Positions 1-9,488 of a stretch of DNA of 64,000 bases are shown here, in pieces. The translations under genes were made by a program, and so were the position numbers. The notes beneath the pieces were generated by a model. The model was not told the DNA's origin, made no database searches, and worked only from the letters and a program-made list of their open reading frames with translations. This DNA is from Chelatococcus sp. YT9 (lineage in GTDB: Bacteria > Pseudomonadota > Alphaproteobacteria > Rhizobiales > Beijerinckiaceae). Each line of letters begins with the position of its first letter. The stretch's first letter is position 1. The stretch is from positions 926,001 to 990,000 of the forward strand of contig NZ_JAHBRW010000001.1 of assembly GCF_018398315.1 (NCBI RefSeq). Reading direction: 5' to 3'.

Positions 1-457
1 TCTCGCCGGCGAGACTTCGGTCGTCTCGAACGTCGAATACGTGCAGTTCGACGATGGCGCGATCATTGCCGCGGAAACGGCTGATCTCGGCGTCGTTGCC
101 CGCATGTATGAGACGCTTCTGGACCGTTACGGCGACTTCGAAGGCGTCAAGTTCTGGTTCGACGTCTACGAGTCCGGCGACGCCTCGCTGCACGACATCG
201 CTCAGGCGTTCCTCGACAGCGAAGAGTTCTCCAGCGCCCATGGCTCGACCACGAATGCCGAGTTCGTGGATACGCTCTATGAGCAGCTCTTCGGTCGTGA
301 GCCCGACGCTGCTGGTGCGGCTTACTGGACCAACCTGCTTGACGAAGGCACTGCCGATCGCGCCGATATCACGGTCGCCTTCGCTCAGTCGGCTGAAGGC
401 GAGCAGTCCACGGAGCGCACCATCCACGTGCTCGACGAGGACGACAACCTGGCTTGA
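1..457 (+). CDS. DUF4214-domain secreted protein, C-terminal part (5' end outside window)
   Basis: The frame is open from the left edge (codons begin at base 2), so this is the C-terminus of a larger protein; the GTG at 41 is only an internal valine. The visible start, with VEYVQFDDG, resembles the segment that ends RTX/beta-roll repeats and precedes a DUF4214 domain. The following ~120 residues fit DUF4214 (RMYETLLDR, FLDSEEF, LYEQLFGREPD, YWTNLLDEG). Such proteins are usually large, acidic, calcium-binding and exported by type I secretion or placed in the S-layer; that role is inferred, since repeats and the secretion apparatus are not visible. The tail is very acidic and ends DEDDNLA. A strong terminator follows, then glycosyltransferase genes. 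Confidence 0.8.
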   Translation, partial: LAGETSVVSNVEYVQFDDGAIIAAETADLGVVARMYETLLDRYGDFEGVKFWFDVYESGDASLHDIAQAFLDSEEFSSAHGSTTNAEFVDTLYEQLFGREPDAAGAAYWTNLLDEGTADRADITVAFAQSAEGEQSTERTIHVLDEDDNLA

Positions 458-488
458 TGCCTATGGTTGGTTACCTGAATTGACAACG

Positions 489-521
489 TATGGGCCGTCT
501 TTGACGGCTCATACTCTTTTT
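489..521 (+). terminator. Rho-independent terminator after the DUF4214 gene
   Basis: An 11-bp stem (489-499 with 503-513, one G-T pair) closes a 3-base TTT loop and is followed by a CTCTTTTT tract. It lies 31 bases past the stop codon, so it should end the secreted-protein transcript and separate it from the glycosyltransferase genes. Confidence 0.85.
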
Positions 522-699
522 GATGCCCTTATCGTTTGAGCCTTTTGCTGTATGCCCGGCGCCCTTTTGCCAGCAGGTTGCGGTGGAGTGTCATCGCGGT
601 AAGCGTCCAGTGGGAATGCGTGAGAAGGTCTCATTAGATCAAATGGTGATACCGAAGCGCTCGTCCGCCCATTGGGCCGCTCATTGAGTTTCGGCACAC

Positions 700-3303
700 G
701 TGCGATCCCCCCTGCTGTCCTCCCGCAACTCCCTGCTTCTCGGTTCTGGCAGCCGCAGTGATTTCGCGCTCCATGCGCTTGATGCCTATCAACGCGGTGA
801 CCACATCCGGGCGCTTGCCCTGATCGATCGCTGTTGCCGTGCCTTCGTTCCCGATGCTGAACATTACAGGTTGCGCGCGGCCATCAATGAGGCGCTCGGC
901 GCCACCGGTGCGGCTGAGCGGGATCTCGCGAGCGCCATCAAGCTCACTCCGGATGATCTTGCGCTGCGTGCCCACTTGCTTCGGGTGCTGATCGACAAGG
1001 GAGGTGACCGAGAATTAGCCGCGCTCACGAATGGCATCTTCCGCGAAGACCGCACCGATGCCCATGCGGATGTCACGGCACGCGCCTTCGCCCTCCAGGA
1101 TATTCCTCACGCAGGTCGGTATTGGCTCGACAATGATTCGGTCGTTCTTCACTGCCTGTGGCGGGGAATGAAAGCGATCGCATTAACCGTTCGCTACCAC
1201 GTCGGCGGGGACGCCGGCGGTCCCCCCCTCGATCACAGTCTGGTCGATGACAGCCGGGCGGATGGCCCACGCGACGTCAAGGACCACATGATCAATGTCA
1301 CGGGGCGTTCCGCTGCGCGCTATGCGGCAGCCTTCGACTACAGCATACGTGTGAGTCTGCCTTGGCCAGACGAGGCTGACCGCTGCCAGCTCTTCTGGCC
1401 TTCCGGTGAGGCCGTAGTACCGCCCATTCTGCGACCGGTTGCGGAGAATAGGCGTGAAAGCGCAACAGAACTCGCGCCCGCGACATCGGCGACGACAAAG
1501 CGCCCCCCGACACGCCGTAATAAGCGCGAGGCGCCCGTTACGGTCCTCATTCCCGCCTATCGCAATCTGCCAGCGACGCGGGATTGCATCGAGGCCGTTC
1601 TGCGGGAACCGGGACAGGGCAAGCGCTACGATCTCATCGTCATCGATGATGCCAGCCCAGAGCCCGAATTGTCTGCCTATCTCCGTGATCAGGCGGTTGC
1701 AGGCAGGATCAAGCTTCTCGTGCATTCCCGGAACAGAGGGTTCATCCATGCCGTCGAGACGGGGCTTGCAGAGACGGCCACGAGCGACGTCATCCTCCTC
1801 AACGCGGATACCGTCGTGCCAACGGGATGGCTGGAGCGGCTGCGTGCAGCCGCCTATGCCGCTGACAACATCGGCACGGTCACGCCTCTGTCCAATAATG
1901 GCGATCTGACGAGCTATCCCGTGCCGTTTGGCGAGGCACCGATGCCGGAGCCCGCCCATCTTGCGCTGATCGATGCCACGGCGGCACGTGTGAACGCGGG
2001 CGAGATTATCGATCTGCCGAGCGGCATCGGCTTCTGTTTCTATATTCGACGGACCTGCCTCAGCGCGCTCGGCTTCTTCGGCAGTGATTTCCTTACCCAT
2101 GGCTATTTCGAGGACGTGGATTTCTGCCTGCGTGCCGAGGAGAAGGGCTTTCGTAACGTCTGTGCCACCGACGTGGTGGTGGGACATCTCGGATCAGCAT
2201 CCTATCTCGATGCAAAGCGAGGCCTGGTCTTGCGCAACCAGGCCGAAACACTGCGCCGCTTCCCGGACCTCCGGCGCCACACCTCCTGGTTCATGGAGAC
2301 GGACCCGCTCGCACCGGCCCGCTATCGCATCACTGAAGGCCTATGGCCCGCGGTCGTGCGAGCGCATACGGCCGTTGTGTCGACATGCGCTGATGCGTCA
2401 GAGGGTGAGGCATTGCTTCGCGGTGTCGCGGGGCTGGAAGAGCCTTGGGTCCATATCGCCCCTGAAACACTTGGTGCCGTGAGGACGCTCGCGGTCAAGG
2501 TGATGGGTCTGGTGGGTGGCCTCCCGATGGAACTGCCGCTTCCAGCAGACGACAGCGCCCGCCTCGAGTCCCTGCTGCGTGCCGCCGCCATCGAGCGCAT
2601 CATATTTCTGGCCGGTGAGCCGCCATCCCCGGCGCTGTTGGACCTCGCAGAACGATTGAAGGTGGCCGTCGATGTATTCCTCGTCGAGGCGCCACGGGCG
2701 TCGGAGGACATGGAGGCTGCTTTCACGGCCTGGTCCAGCCTTTTGGCGCGCGCCACGCATGTCGTGCCGGGCTGTGCCGCCTTGGCAAAGCCTCTCGCCG
2801 CCTCAGGACAATACGCCCTTCGCCAGCCTTTGCTGACGCTGGCGCGGGCTTCCGCGCCAAAGCTCCAAACGCCACATAGCAATGATCCCTTGGCGATTGT
2901 ACCGCTGGATGACGGCCCAGCCACCTTTTCCCTTGTCCGCGCAGTGGCACTGAGGCTGAACCAGGCAGATTCCAATACGCCGTTGCTCGTCGTGGGCGAG
3001 ACGATGGACGACGAGGGGTTGATGCGCCTCGGCAATGTCTTCGTGCTCGGCAAGGTCGATCCGCAAGAATGGCCTGCTGTTGTCGCCACCTACCGGTGCC
3101 CCGGCGTTGTCGTGCCGTGCAGAAGGCTTCTTTTCGCGGATACGCGCTTTCCGATCCTGGCGGGGATTGCGGTGCCGGTTGCGACGTTCCGGCAGGGCCT
3201 TTGTGCCGAGCTGACCACGGGCCCACACGATTTATCGCTCCTCCCCGAGGCCGACGATCGCGACGTCGCCGCGATGATCGAAACCTGGCTGGCGCGGTTA
3301 TGA
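700..3303 (+). CDS. TPR and GT2 glycosyltransferase multidomain protein
   Basis: Predicted 867-residue cytoplasmic glycosyltransferase for surface glycan synthesis. An alpha-helical TPR-like N-terminus (about residues 20-130) is followed by a linker and a family 2 GT-A domain from about residue 277: VTVLIPAYRN, the nucleotide-binding LIVIDDAS, the metal-binding NADT and the late acceptor motif EDVDFCLRAEEKGF. The last ~320 residues resemble the second half of a degenerate GT-B enzyme (LLVVGETMDDEG, then VFVLGKV). The GTG start at 700 is used because an in-frame stop lies just upstream at 685-687; no clear ribosome site decides between it and later starts. It is first of four glycan genes on this strand. 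The sugar donor and acceptor cannot be told from sequence. Confidence 0.8.
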   Translation: MRSPLLSSRNSLLLGSGSRSDFALHALDAYQRGDHIRALALIDRCCRAFVPDAEHYRLRAAINEALGATGAAERDLASAIKLTPDDLALRAHLLRVLIDKGGDRELAALTNGIFREDRTDAHADVTARAFALQDIPHAGRYWLDNDSVVLHCLWRGMKAIALTVRYHVGGDAGGPPLDHSLVDDSRADGPRDVKDHMINVTGRSAARYAAAFDYSIRVSLPWPDEADRCQLFWPSGEAVVPPILRPVAENRRESATELAPATSATTKRPPTRRNKREAPVTVLIPAYRNLPATRDCIEAVLREPGQGKRYDLIVIDDASPEPELSAYLRDQAVAGRIKLLVHSRNRGFIHAVETGLAETATSDVILLNADTVVPTGWLERLRAAAYAADNIGTVTPLSNNGDLTSYPVPFGEAPMPEPAHLALIDATAARVNAGEIIDLPSGIGFCFYIRRTCLSALGFFGSDFLTHGYFEDVDFCLRAEEKGFRNVCATDVVVGHLGSASYLDAKRGLVLRNQAETLRRFPDLRRHTSWFMETDPLAPARYRITEGLWPAVVRAHTAVVSTCADASEGEALLRGVAGLEEPWVHIAPETLGAVRTLAVKVMGLVGGLPMELPLPADDSARLESLLRAAAIERIIFLAGEPPSPALLDLAERLKVAVDVFLVEAPRASEDMEAAFTAWSSLLARATHVVPGCAALAKPLAASGQYALRQPLLTLARASAPKLQTPHSNDPLAIVPLDDGPATFSLVRAVALRLNQADSNTPLLVVGETMDDEGLMRLGNVFVLGKVDPQEWPAVVATYRCPGVVVPCRRLLFADTRFPILAGIAVPVATFRQGLCAELTTGPHDLSLLPEADDRDVAAMIETWLARL

Positions 3304-3482
3304 GCGCACCGTCTTCAATGCGCCGCAATGGCTCGGCGTCTTACCCGATCGACTTCCTATTTCTGGATCTGCAAAAGCGTACGATCTCGTTTTCACTCAA
3401 GTCCGAACAGAAAACTGCTATCCCTTTCTCGGAAGCTGCTCCAAGACGAGTTGCCGGTGTTGAGAGGTATGTGTAACAGCGC

Positions 3483-5975
3483 ATGGAACAGTCCAGTCGC
3501 GACGAGACTCGTGAACCGGTGAGTGAACCTGAAACTGCCAATGGGCGACCCTTGCGCCGCGTCAAACGGGTTACCCAGGGGCCCCCAGCACTTCAGGCAG
3601 AGGTGCCCGAGGCTGTTACCCCTCCCACCAGAGATCCGATGTACCAGGGTGACTTCTGGCAGCTCGGAGATGGCTTGTTCGGTGGGTGGGTTTTCGATCC
3701 GCAACACCCGGACCGCAAACTGGCCGTGGAGTTATGGCTTGATGGCGCCGTGACGTCGCTCGTGAGGGCTGATCTGTTCGTGCCCGAGTTGCGCGAGGCA
3801 GAAGGAACTGATGGCTGTCATGGATTTGCGACGAGCCTGAAGCTCTCGTCGCTCGCCCACACGCGTCAAGTTTCGGCTTACGTGGCCAACACCGATCATC
3901 ACCTCGGCACCGTACATCTCAACAGTACGGGCTCTTCCAGGCCCGCAAAGCCGGAGGATATCGCCGGGGCGGTCCGTTGGGCCGGCGGCATCCGGGTCAT
4001 TGGCTGGGCCCGTGATCGAGTCCACATCGAACGGAAGCTGACCGTCTCCCTGTTTGAAGGCTCGCGCCTCCTGGCGGAGGTACCGGCGGACATGTGGTAT
4101 GAGCCTGGGCCCGACGAACCGCTCGCTCCAGGCCGTCACGGTTTTGATGTTACCTTGCCGATGGAATTGGCCGACGGGCGCGTGCACGAAATCCGGGTTC
4201 TCACCGAGCGCGGAACGGAACTCGCGGGCAGCCCGATCGCGCTCTTGACCCTCGGCAGCGGAATTGAACAGTTCGGCCTTGCGGACATCACGCCGTCCTC
4301 CAAGGACGAGAAGGCCCGCCTCGCGTATCTCGAACGGTTGATGCCAAGCTCGTTGCCGCTCACGAGCTATGCAGATTGGCGCATAGCCTATGCGCCGCAA
4401 GCGCCTCAATTGGCCGAGACGCCGCGCATCGCGGCCGTGATTTTTGGCCCTTCCGATCAAACCGAGGCAACCCTGCAAAGCCTCGACAGCGAAGGAGCGC
4501 CGTTATGGACAGCCGTCGCTCTGGAAAGCCTCGTCCCTGGCAGCGCGGCTGTGTGGGGTGAAGCGCGGGCCCATCTTGTCGAGGAAGGGAGCGAGATCAT
4601 CGTTGTGCTCAAGGCCGGCAGCCGCGTGCATCCGGCGGCACTCGCCTCCCTCGCCACCGCGATGGCCGGAGCGGACAAGCCGGCCGTTGTCTACAGCGAC
4701 AGTGAGATTCTCCTGGACGACGGCACTCTCCTGCCACGGTTCAAGCCGGCTTTCGACAAGGAACGGTTTCTCTCGCAGGGCTACCTTTGTGATCTTGTCG
4801 CCTTCGACGCAAGCCTGCTGCCGGAGCTGCACGAGGATGAATGCGTCAGCGACTACGGTCTAGTGGCTCATGTCCTCGCCGATGCGCTGACCGCCGGACG
4901 GCCGATTGCCCATCTGCCGGAAGTGCTCGCTACTGTGCCCGCCGCTTCGGCCGAAGTCGAGGCCGAGGCCCTTGTCGCGGCCTTACCGCCTTTGCTTGAT
5001 CCCGAACGCGAGACCCATGTCGTGGTGAGCGAAGGCCGGCTGTTCCCGGCAATCCGCGTCCGGCCAGAGGTCGATCAACAAGCGCTCGTCAGCATCATTA
5101 TTCCGACGCGTGACCGCCTCGATCTTCTCCGTCCCTGTGTGGAGAGCCTCTTCGCCAAAACGGCTCATCCCTCTTTCGAAATCCTCATCGCAGACAACGA
5201 TTCGCGGGAGGAGGAAACCCTCGCCTATTTCCGGGAGCTCGCCTATCGCGGCGTCCGCATCCTGCCGGCGCCGGGGCCATTCAACTACGCGCGGATCAAC
5301 AATGCCGTCGCCCGGGAAGCACATGGCGATTACCTGCTTCTGCTCAACAACGACACAGAGGTTGAGGATCGCGACTGGCTGACCGCTCTGCTCGAGGCCG
5401 GCGTCGCCCCCGATGTCGGCGCTGTCGGGGCCAAGCTTCTCTGGCCGAGCGGACTTGTTCAGCACGGCGGCGTGGTCCTTGGTTCGCATTTCGGTGCCGC
5501 CCACGCCTTCAACGAGCGCCAGGGCGACGAGGAGGGCTATGACGGGCTCCTGGAAGTGATGCATGAGACAAGCGCGGTCACAGCCGCCTGTCTTCTGGTC
5601 AAGCGTGACGACTATTTCGCGGTCGGCGGACTCGACGAGCGCCTGTTTCCCGTGAATTTCAACGACGTGGACTTTTGCCTCAAATTGCGCGCAATCGGCC
5701 GGCGCAATATCTGGACGCCGCATGCCGCCCTGCGACACAAGGAATCCGCCAGCCGCGGGCAGGATGCCAATGCCGAGCGGCAATCCCGCACACGGCGCGA
5801 GTTGAATGCGCTTCGGCTCAAATGGGGGGAGACGCTGGTTTCAGATCCGCTCTACTCACCCTGTCTCAATCGCGATGCCTATCCCTATACCGGCATCGCC
5901 TGGCCACCGCGCGACAGGGCTCTGCGCCTGAACAAGCCCCCACAACCCAATACGATGTTCAAATGGCTCAGTTGA
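3483..5975 (+). CDS. Tandem GT2 glycosyltransferase (O-antigen/rhamnan type)
   Basis: 830-residue protein with three parts. Residues about 50-270 are a beta-rich accessory region with two similar segments (GWVFDPQ and GWARDR). Residues about 315-520 form a first, divergent GT2-like domain (AVVYSDSEILLDDG, FKPAFDKERF). Residues about 530-760 form a second, complete GT2 domain with VSIIIPTRDR, EILIADNDS, LLLLNNDTEV and NDVDFCLKLRAIG. Tandem GT2 proteins of this type usually extend O-antigen or capsule backbones, acting as polymerising transferases at the inner membrane. ATG start; a 179-bp non-coding gap separates it from the upstream GT2 gene on the same strand. Donor specificity is not inferable. 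Confidence 0.82.
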   Translation: MEQSSRDETREPVSEPETANGRPLRRVKRVTQGPPALQAEVPEAVTPPTRDPMYQGDFWQLGDGLFGGWVFDPQHPDRKLAVELWLDGAVTSLVRADLFVPELREAEGTDGCHGFATSLKLSSLAHTRQVSAYVANTDHHLGTVHLNSTGSSRPAKPEDIAGAVRWAGGIRVIGWARDRVHIERKLTVSLFEGSRLLAEVPADMWYEPGPDEPLAPGRHGFDVTLPMELADGRVHEIRVLTERGTELAGSPIALLTLGSGIEQFGLADITPSSKDEKARLAYLERLMPSSLPLTSYADWRIAYAPQAPQLAETPRIAAVIFGPSDQTEATLQSLDSEGAPLWTAVALESLVPGSAAVWGEARAHLVEEGSEIIVVLKAGSRVHPAALASLATAMAGADKPAVVYSDSEILLDDGTLLPRFKPAFDKERFLSQGYLCDLVAFDASLLPELHEDECVSDYGLVAHVLADALTAGRPIAHLPEVLATVPAASAEVEAEALVAALPPLLDPERETHVVVSEGRLFPAIRVRPEVDQQALVSIIIPTRDRLDLLRPCVESLFAKTAHPSFEILIADNDSREEETLAYFRELAYRGVRILPAPGPFNYARINNAVAREAHGDYLLLLNNDTEVEDRDWLTALLEAGVAPDVGAVGAKLLWPSGLVQHGGVVLGSHFGAAHAFNERQGDEEGYDGLLEVMHETSAVTAACLLVKRDDYFAVGGLDERLFPVNFNDVDFCLKLRAIGRRNIWTPHAALRHKESASRGQDANAERQSRTRRELNALRLKWGETLVSDPLYSPCLNRDAYPYTGIAWPPRDRALRLNKPPQPNTMFKWLS

Positions 5976-6011
5976 CGATAACTCGCGGCAATCAAGCGGT
6001 GGGGGCGAGCC

Positions 6012-6722
6012 ATGAGTGACGACAAGGTCATGCTCCTGACGGGTGGGCCGACACCGCGCACGAAGACGGTGCTGCACGTAGGGTGCGGCGTGTTCAACCC
6101 ACGCAAGCTTCATTCGCATTTCCGGCGCCCCGGATGGCGCGAGATCCGGGTCGATATCGACCCCAACGTCGCTCCGGACGTCGAGGCGGATATCTGCGAT
6201 CTCTCGGCCTTCTCAGATGCTAGCGTCGATGCCGTTTGGAGTTCGCACAATCTCGAACATCTCTACGATCATGACGTGCCTGTGGCACTGCGGGAGTTTC
6301 GCCGTGTGCTGCGCCAGACCGGCTTTGCGCTGATGACGATGCCCGACATCGAGGCCATCGCCCAGCTCGTGGTGGACGGCAAGCTTGATCAAGTCGCTTA
6401 CCAGTCGCCTGCCGGTCCCATTACCGCCCTCGACATGATGTTCGGCCACCGCCGCTCGGTGGCTGCCGGCAATCATTTCATGAGCCACAAGACCGCCTTC
6501 AGCCGGGACCGTCTTGGCAATCTGCTCGTCGATGCAGGCTTCGCACGCGTCGTGGTTGCCTATGGCAACAGCTTCGACCTTTGGGCGATCGCTATGCAGA
6601 AGGACGCCCCATCATACCTCGACCATGTTTTCGAGGAGCCAGCGAAAAGGGCCCCTGCTGCAGCCGCGGGTGCTCAGCAAAAGGCGACCGAAACCGAGGG
6701 TCAAGAAGGTTCTCTCTCTTGA
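6012..6722 (+). CDS. Class I SAM-dependent methyltransferase
   Basis: 236-residue Rossmann methyltransferase of the type 11 kind. The SAM-binding motif I is VLHVGCGVFN near residues 22-31, the acidic strand-2 end is RVDIDP, and VWSSHNLEHLYDHD is motif IV. It probably methylates a sugar of the glycan made by the neighbouring transferases, perhaps as an end cap; that is inferred from position. The C-terminal 25 residues are Ala/Glu/Gln rich and poorly conserved-looking. Its TGA stop overlaps the TTG start of the next gene by four bases, which implies translational coupling. Confidence 0.8.
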   Translation: MSDDKVMLLTGGPTPRTKTVLHVGCGVFNPRKLHSHFRRPGWREIRVDIDPNVAPDVEADICDLSAFSDASVDAVWSSHNLEHLYDHDVPVALREFRRVLRQTGFALMTMPDIEAIAQLVVDGKLDQVAYQSPAGPITALDMMFGHRRSVAAGNHFMSHKTAFSRDRLGNLLVDAGFARVVVAYGNSFDLWAIAMQKDAPSYLDHVFEEPAKRAPAAAAGAQQKATETEGQEGSLS

Positions 6723-7924
6723 AAGTGCTGTTCGTCCACCAGAACTTCCCAGGTCAGTTCGCCGGACTGGTCGATCGGCTTCTCACCGAGAATGTGGAAG
6801 TCGCAGGCATCGGCGCGCGCGAGTTCCAGCACAGCCGGATCCGTTACCATCGCTACGGCGCACCGATGGTGCAGCAATCAAACGACCTGTCGATCGATGA
6901 GGCCAGCGGCCGACTGCGCCGCGCATCGGCTGTCGCTGCTCAGGCAAGGCTGTTGCAGCACGCGGGCTTCCAGCCGGACGTCATGGTTGTCCACAGTGGC
7001 TGGGGAGAAGCGCTTTATCTGAGGGACATCTTTCCACGCGCCAGGCTGGTCTGCTACTGCGAGTTCTTCTATCACCGTGCTGGCGCCGACATCGGCTTCG
7101 ACCCGGAATTTCCCATCGAATCCCTCGACATCCTGCACCGGCTTCGTGTTCGGAATGCCTTCGAGCTTGCCTCGATGGACGACGCGGTCGCCTGTATCTC
7201 GCCGACGATCTGGCAACGCTCGACCTATCCGGCGGAGATGCATTCCAAGATCGCCGTCCTGCATGAGGGAATCGACGTCCGCGGCCTCGTCGCCGACGAG
7301 GTTGGGGAGGCGCAATGGCGCCGAAAACTCGGCATACGCCGCTCAGCCCCGATCATCACCTACGTGGCCCGTTATCTGGAGCCGCATCGCGGTTTCCATA
7401 CGTTCATGCGCGCAGTGCCCATCCTCCAGTCTCTGGCTCCCGATGCCCATATTCTCGTCGTTGGATCGGAGAAGGGCGGTTATGGCGCCACGCCTGCAAA
7501 CGGCCAGACCTGGAAAGAGTTGCTGCTGCAGCAGAAGGGCTGGGAAATAGACCACACGCGCCTGCATTTCCTGGGCAACCTCCCCTTTCGCGACTATGTC
7601 GCGGTCACACGGATGGCCAAGGTCCATCTCTACCTCACCTATCCCTTCGTGCTGTCCTGGTCAGCGTTGGAGGCCATGGCGATGGGCCACGCCATCGTTG
7701 CCTCGGACACCCCGCCGGTAGCCGAGTTCATGAGCGATGGGAAAACGGCGCGGCTTGTGAATTTCTTCGATAGCGAATCACTGGCCAAAACGACCGCCGA
7801 TCTCCTCCGGGACAGCGAGCAGCGTGAGAAGCTGGGCCAAGCGGCCCAAGACCTTGTTAGGCAACGCGGACTTGATCGGGCGGAGGCGAGCCAAAAGCTC
7901 GCCAATTTCATCCGCCAGCTCTGA
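6719..7924 (+). CDS. Glycosyltransferase family 4
   Basis: GT-B fold retaining glycosyltransferase of 401 residues. The family N-terminus KVLFVHQNFPGQF starts immediately after the TTG at 6719; longer in-frame versions add a low-complexity Arg/Cys-rich stretch that is the shadow of the methyltransferase gene, so TTG is chosen. Visible motifs are VVHSGWGEAL, the acceptor-side EFFYH, the start of the C-terminal domain at IITYVARYLEPHRG and the donor-site region FVLSWSALEAMAMGHAIVAS, in which the usual E-x7-E is partly present. It overlaps the methyltransferase stop by four bases, so the two are coupled. It likely adds a sugar to a lipid- or protein-linked glycan on the cytoplasmic face. Confidence 0.85.
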   Translation: MKVLFVHQNFPGQFAGLVDRLLTENVEVAGIGAREFQHSRIRYHRYGAPMVQQSNDLSIDEASGRLRRASAVAAQARLLQHAGFQPDVMVVHSGWGEALYLRDIFPRARLVCYCEFFYHRAGADIGFDPEFPIESLDILHRLRVRNAFELASMDDAVACISPTIWQRSTYPAEMHSKIAVLHEGIDVRGLVADEVGEAQWRRKLGIRRSAPIITYVARYLEPHRGFHTFMRAVPILQSLAPDAHILVVGSEKGGYGATPANGQTWKELLLQQKGWEIDHTRLHFLGNLPFRDYVAVTRMAKVHLYLTYPFVLSWSALEAMAMGHAIVASDTPPVAEFMSDGKTARLVNFFDSESLAKTTADLLRDSEQREKLGQAAQDLVRQRGLDRAEASQKLANFIRQL

Positions 7925-8035
7925 GCGACCATTTGCGCCTAGGTTCATCGTTAACCAATTGCTACGATGCCGTACTCTTCCGAGCGATTCGCATAACTGC
8001 TGGATGTCTGGCACCGATCACGCTACACCGGCCCC

Positions 8036-9412
8036 ATGTCCATAGACGCCGAGATGATGTCAGAAAGCTTCAACGGTTGGGAGCGCTGGTGCAAGCGCCT
8101 AACGGCCGATACGCCGCCCACGATTGATGAGGCGATGGAGTTTTGCCTTTTCGCGAGGCAATGGCTGCCGACGCTTCTCATGCGCGCGGCCATTCGTCCG
8201 AGCCTTGTGCCGACATCACCGCAGCGGCACGGCTCGAGCGAACCGATGAAAGCCGCTCCCGGGCTCCAGGACATCGCCGAATTGTTGCGCGACCGTGCCG
8301 AGGCGCTTTCAGCGGAGCGCCCGGATATGGCGCGCCTGATGTGGCAGGGAGCCAAGACACTCGACGCTCTCATCCATGCCATCGTGCAGAAAGCCCCGGC
8401 GGGAGAAGATCAGCCTCTGCTCCACACGCTGGCGCGCTCGCTGCCCGTCGTGGCAGAGAGCTTCGCGCGCGACGACGGGCGGGCTTCCCTGCGCGTGCAG
8501 GAGGGACCCGACGAGGAAAAGGTCTACCTCCGCCAGAAGGTCGATAGCCTCGTCAGCACGCTTACGGAACAAGCCGCACTCCATGGCGGGCTGGCCGAGA
8601 AGGCAAAGCTTGCGGAAACACGTGCCAAGGCTGCCGAAGCCGAGGTTAAGCGATTGCACAAGACGCTGGCCTCGCTACAGCTCAGCCCTACCGCGGAGCC
8701 GTCCGGGGAGATCGTCGCCTCGCTGCGCGATGCCTTGGGCCTGCTTAAGGACGAGCGCAAGAAGCGCGATAAAGGCGAAGAGCGCGAGCGGGCGTTGCGC
8801 GACGCGCTCGAAGAAGCACGGATCGCGCAGGCGGCCCGTGCGACGCCGGCTCTGCACCTCGAGGCCCTGGCCCAGCTGCCACGAAGCGCGGTCGCGCACT
8901 TGCCCGCCCCGGCACCAGCGCAGCCTGCACCCACACTCCGCTCATCCGCGCCGATTTCCTACCCCGAAACGGAAACGCGCCCGGTCGTGTTTTCTGCACC
9001 CCGGCAGCCCACCCCTGCTGAACCGCGGCCCGCGAGCCCCCCTCTCCCGGCAATAACCCCGCGCTCAGCCGCCTCGATCGAACCCTCGAACGAGCCGTCC
9101 GCGCCGGCCCGCCGCATCGTGCGGGAAGCTCCAGAACCCGCAGCGCCCGGCCAACGCGCCATGCGTAGCTCGGACCAGTTGGTCGCCGCCTATCGCGCCC
9201 AGCGGGCCGCCAACCGTCCTGCGCCTCCCTCCGCCACTAGCGTAGACGCGCCGAACGGCAAGAAGGTCCCAGCGGCACCCACGCCACACGCATCCGCAGC
9301 ACCATTGCAGCGCTCGCCTATGCCGGCACCGGCGCCTGCCCCGTCCGAGGCTCGGCCGCCGATCAATGACAATGGAACCCGGATCCAGTTCATCACCTCG
9401 GACGACTTCTGA
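8036..9412 (+). CDS. Hypothetical protein with coiled coil and Pro/Ala-rich disordered tail
   Basis: Not recognised as a named family. The 458 residues have three parts: a helical head (1-150, rich in Leu/Ala and including WERWCKRL and FARQWLP), a charged coiled-coil region (about 155-280; repeated AEKAKLAETRAKAAEAE-like heptads, then KDERKKRDKGEERERAL) and a long low-complexity tail rich in Pro, Ala and Ser (about 285-450) that ends in the more ordered RIQFITSDDF. No signal peptide or membrane segment is seen. It lies 111 bases after the GT4 gene on the same strand, so a scaffolding or polarity role in surface-glycan export is possible, but that is only positional inference. Confidence 0.6.
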   Translation: MSIDAEMMSESFNGWERWCKRLTADTPPTIDEAMEFCLFARQWLPTLLMRAAIRPSLVPTSPQRHGSSEPMKAAPGLQDIAELLRDRAEALSAERPDMARLMWQGAKTLDALIHAIVQKAPAGEDQPLLHTLARSLPVVAESFARDDGRASLRVQEGPDEEKVYLRQKVDSLVSTLTEQAALHGGLAEKAKLAETRAKAAEAEVKRLHKTLASLQLSPTAEPSGEIVASLRDALGLLKDERKKRDKGEERERALRDALEEARIAQAARATPALHLEALAQLPRSAVAHLPAPAPAQPAPTLRSSAPISYPETETRPVVFSAPRQPTPAEPRPASPPLPAITPRSAASIEPSNEPSAPARRIVREAPEPAAPGQRAMRSSDQLVAAYRAQRAANRPAPPSATSVDAPNGKKVPAAPTPHASAAPLQRSPMPAPAPAPSEARPPINDNGTRIQFITSDDF

Positions 9413-9488
9413 GAGAGAGCTTCAGCTCAAGGTCTCGCTGGCCCACGGCGTCAGCTGGCCTTGACGAGGGATGCAGGCGCTCAGGCAT

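Noticed and set aside
1183-2187. 334-residue leftward frame opposite the TPR-GT2 gene
   Set aside because: It lies fully inside a recognised coding gene on the other strand and shows no family motif; long antisense frames are common at this GC content.
6581-6718. Longer N-terminus for the GT4 protein
   Set aside because: The extra 46 residues are the out-of-frame copy of the methyltransferase gene; the family N-terminus begins at the TTG at 6719.
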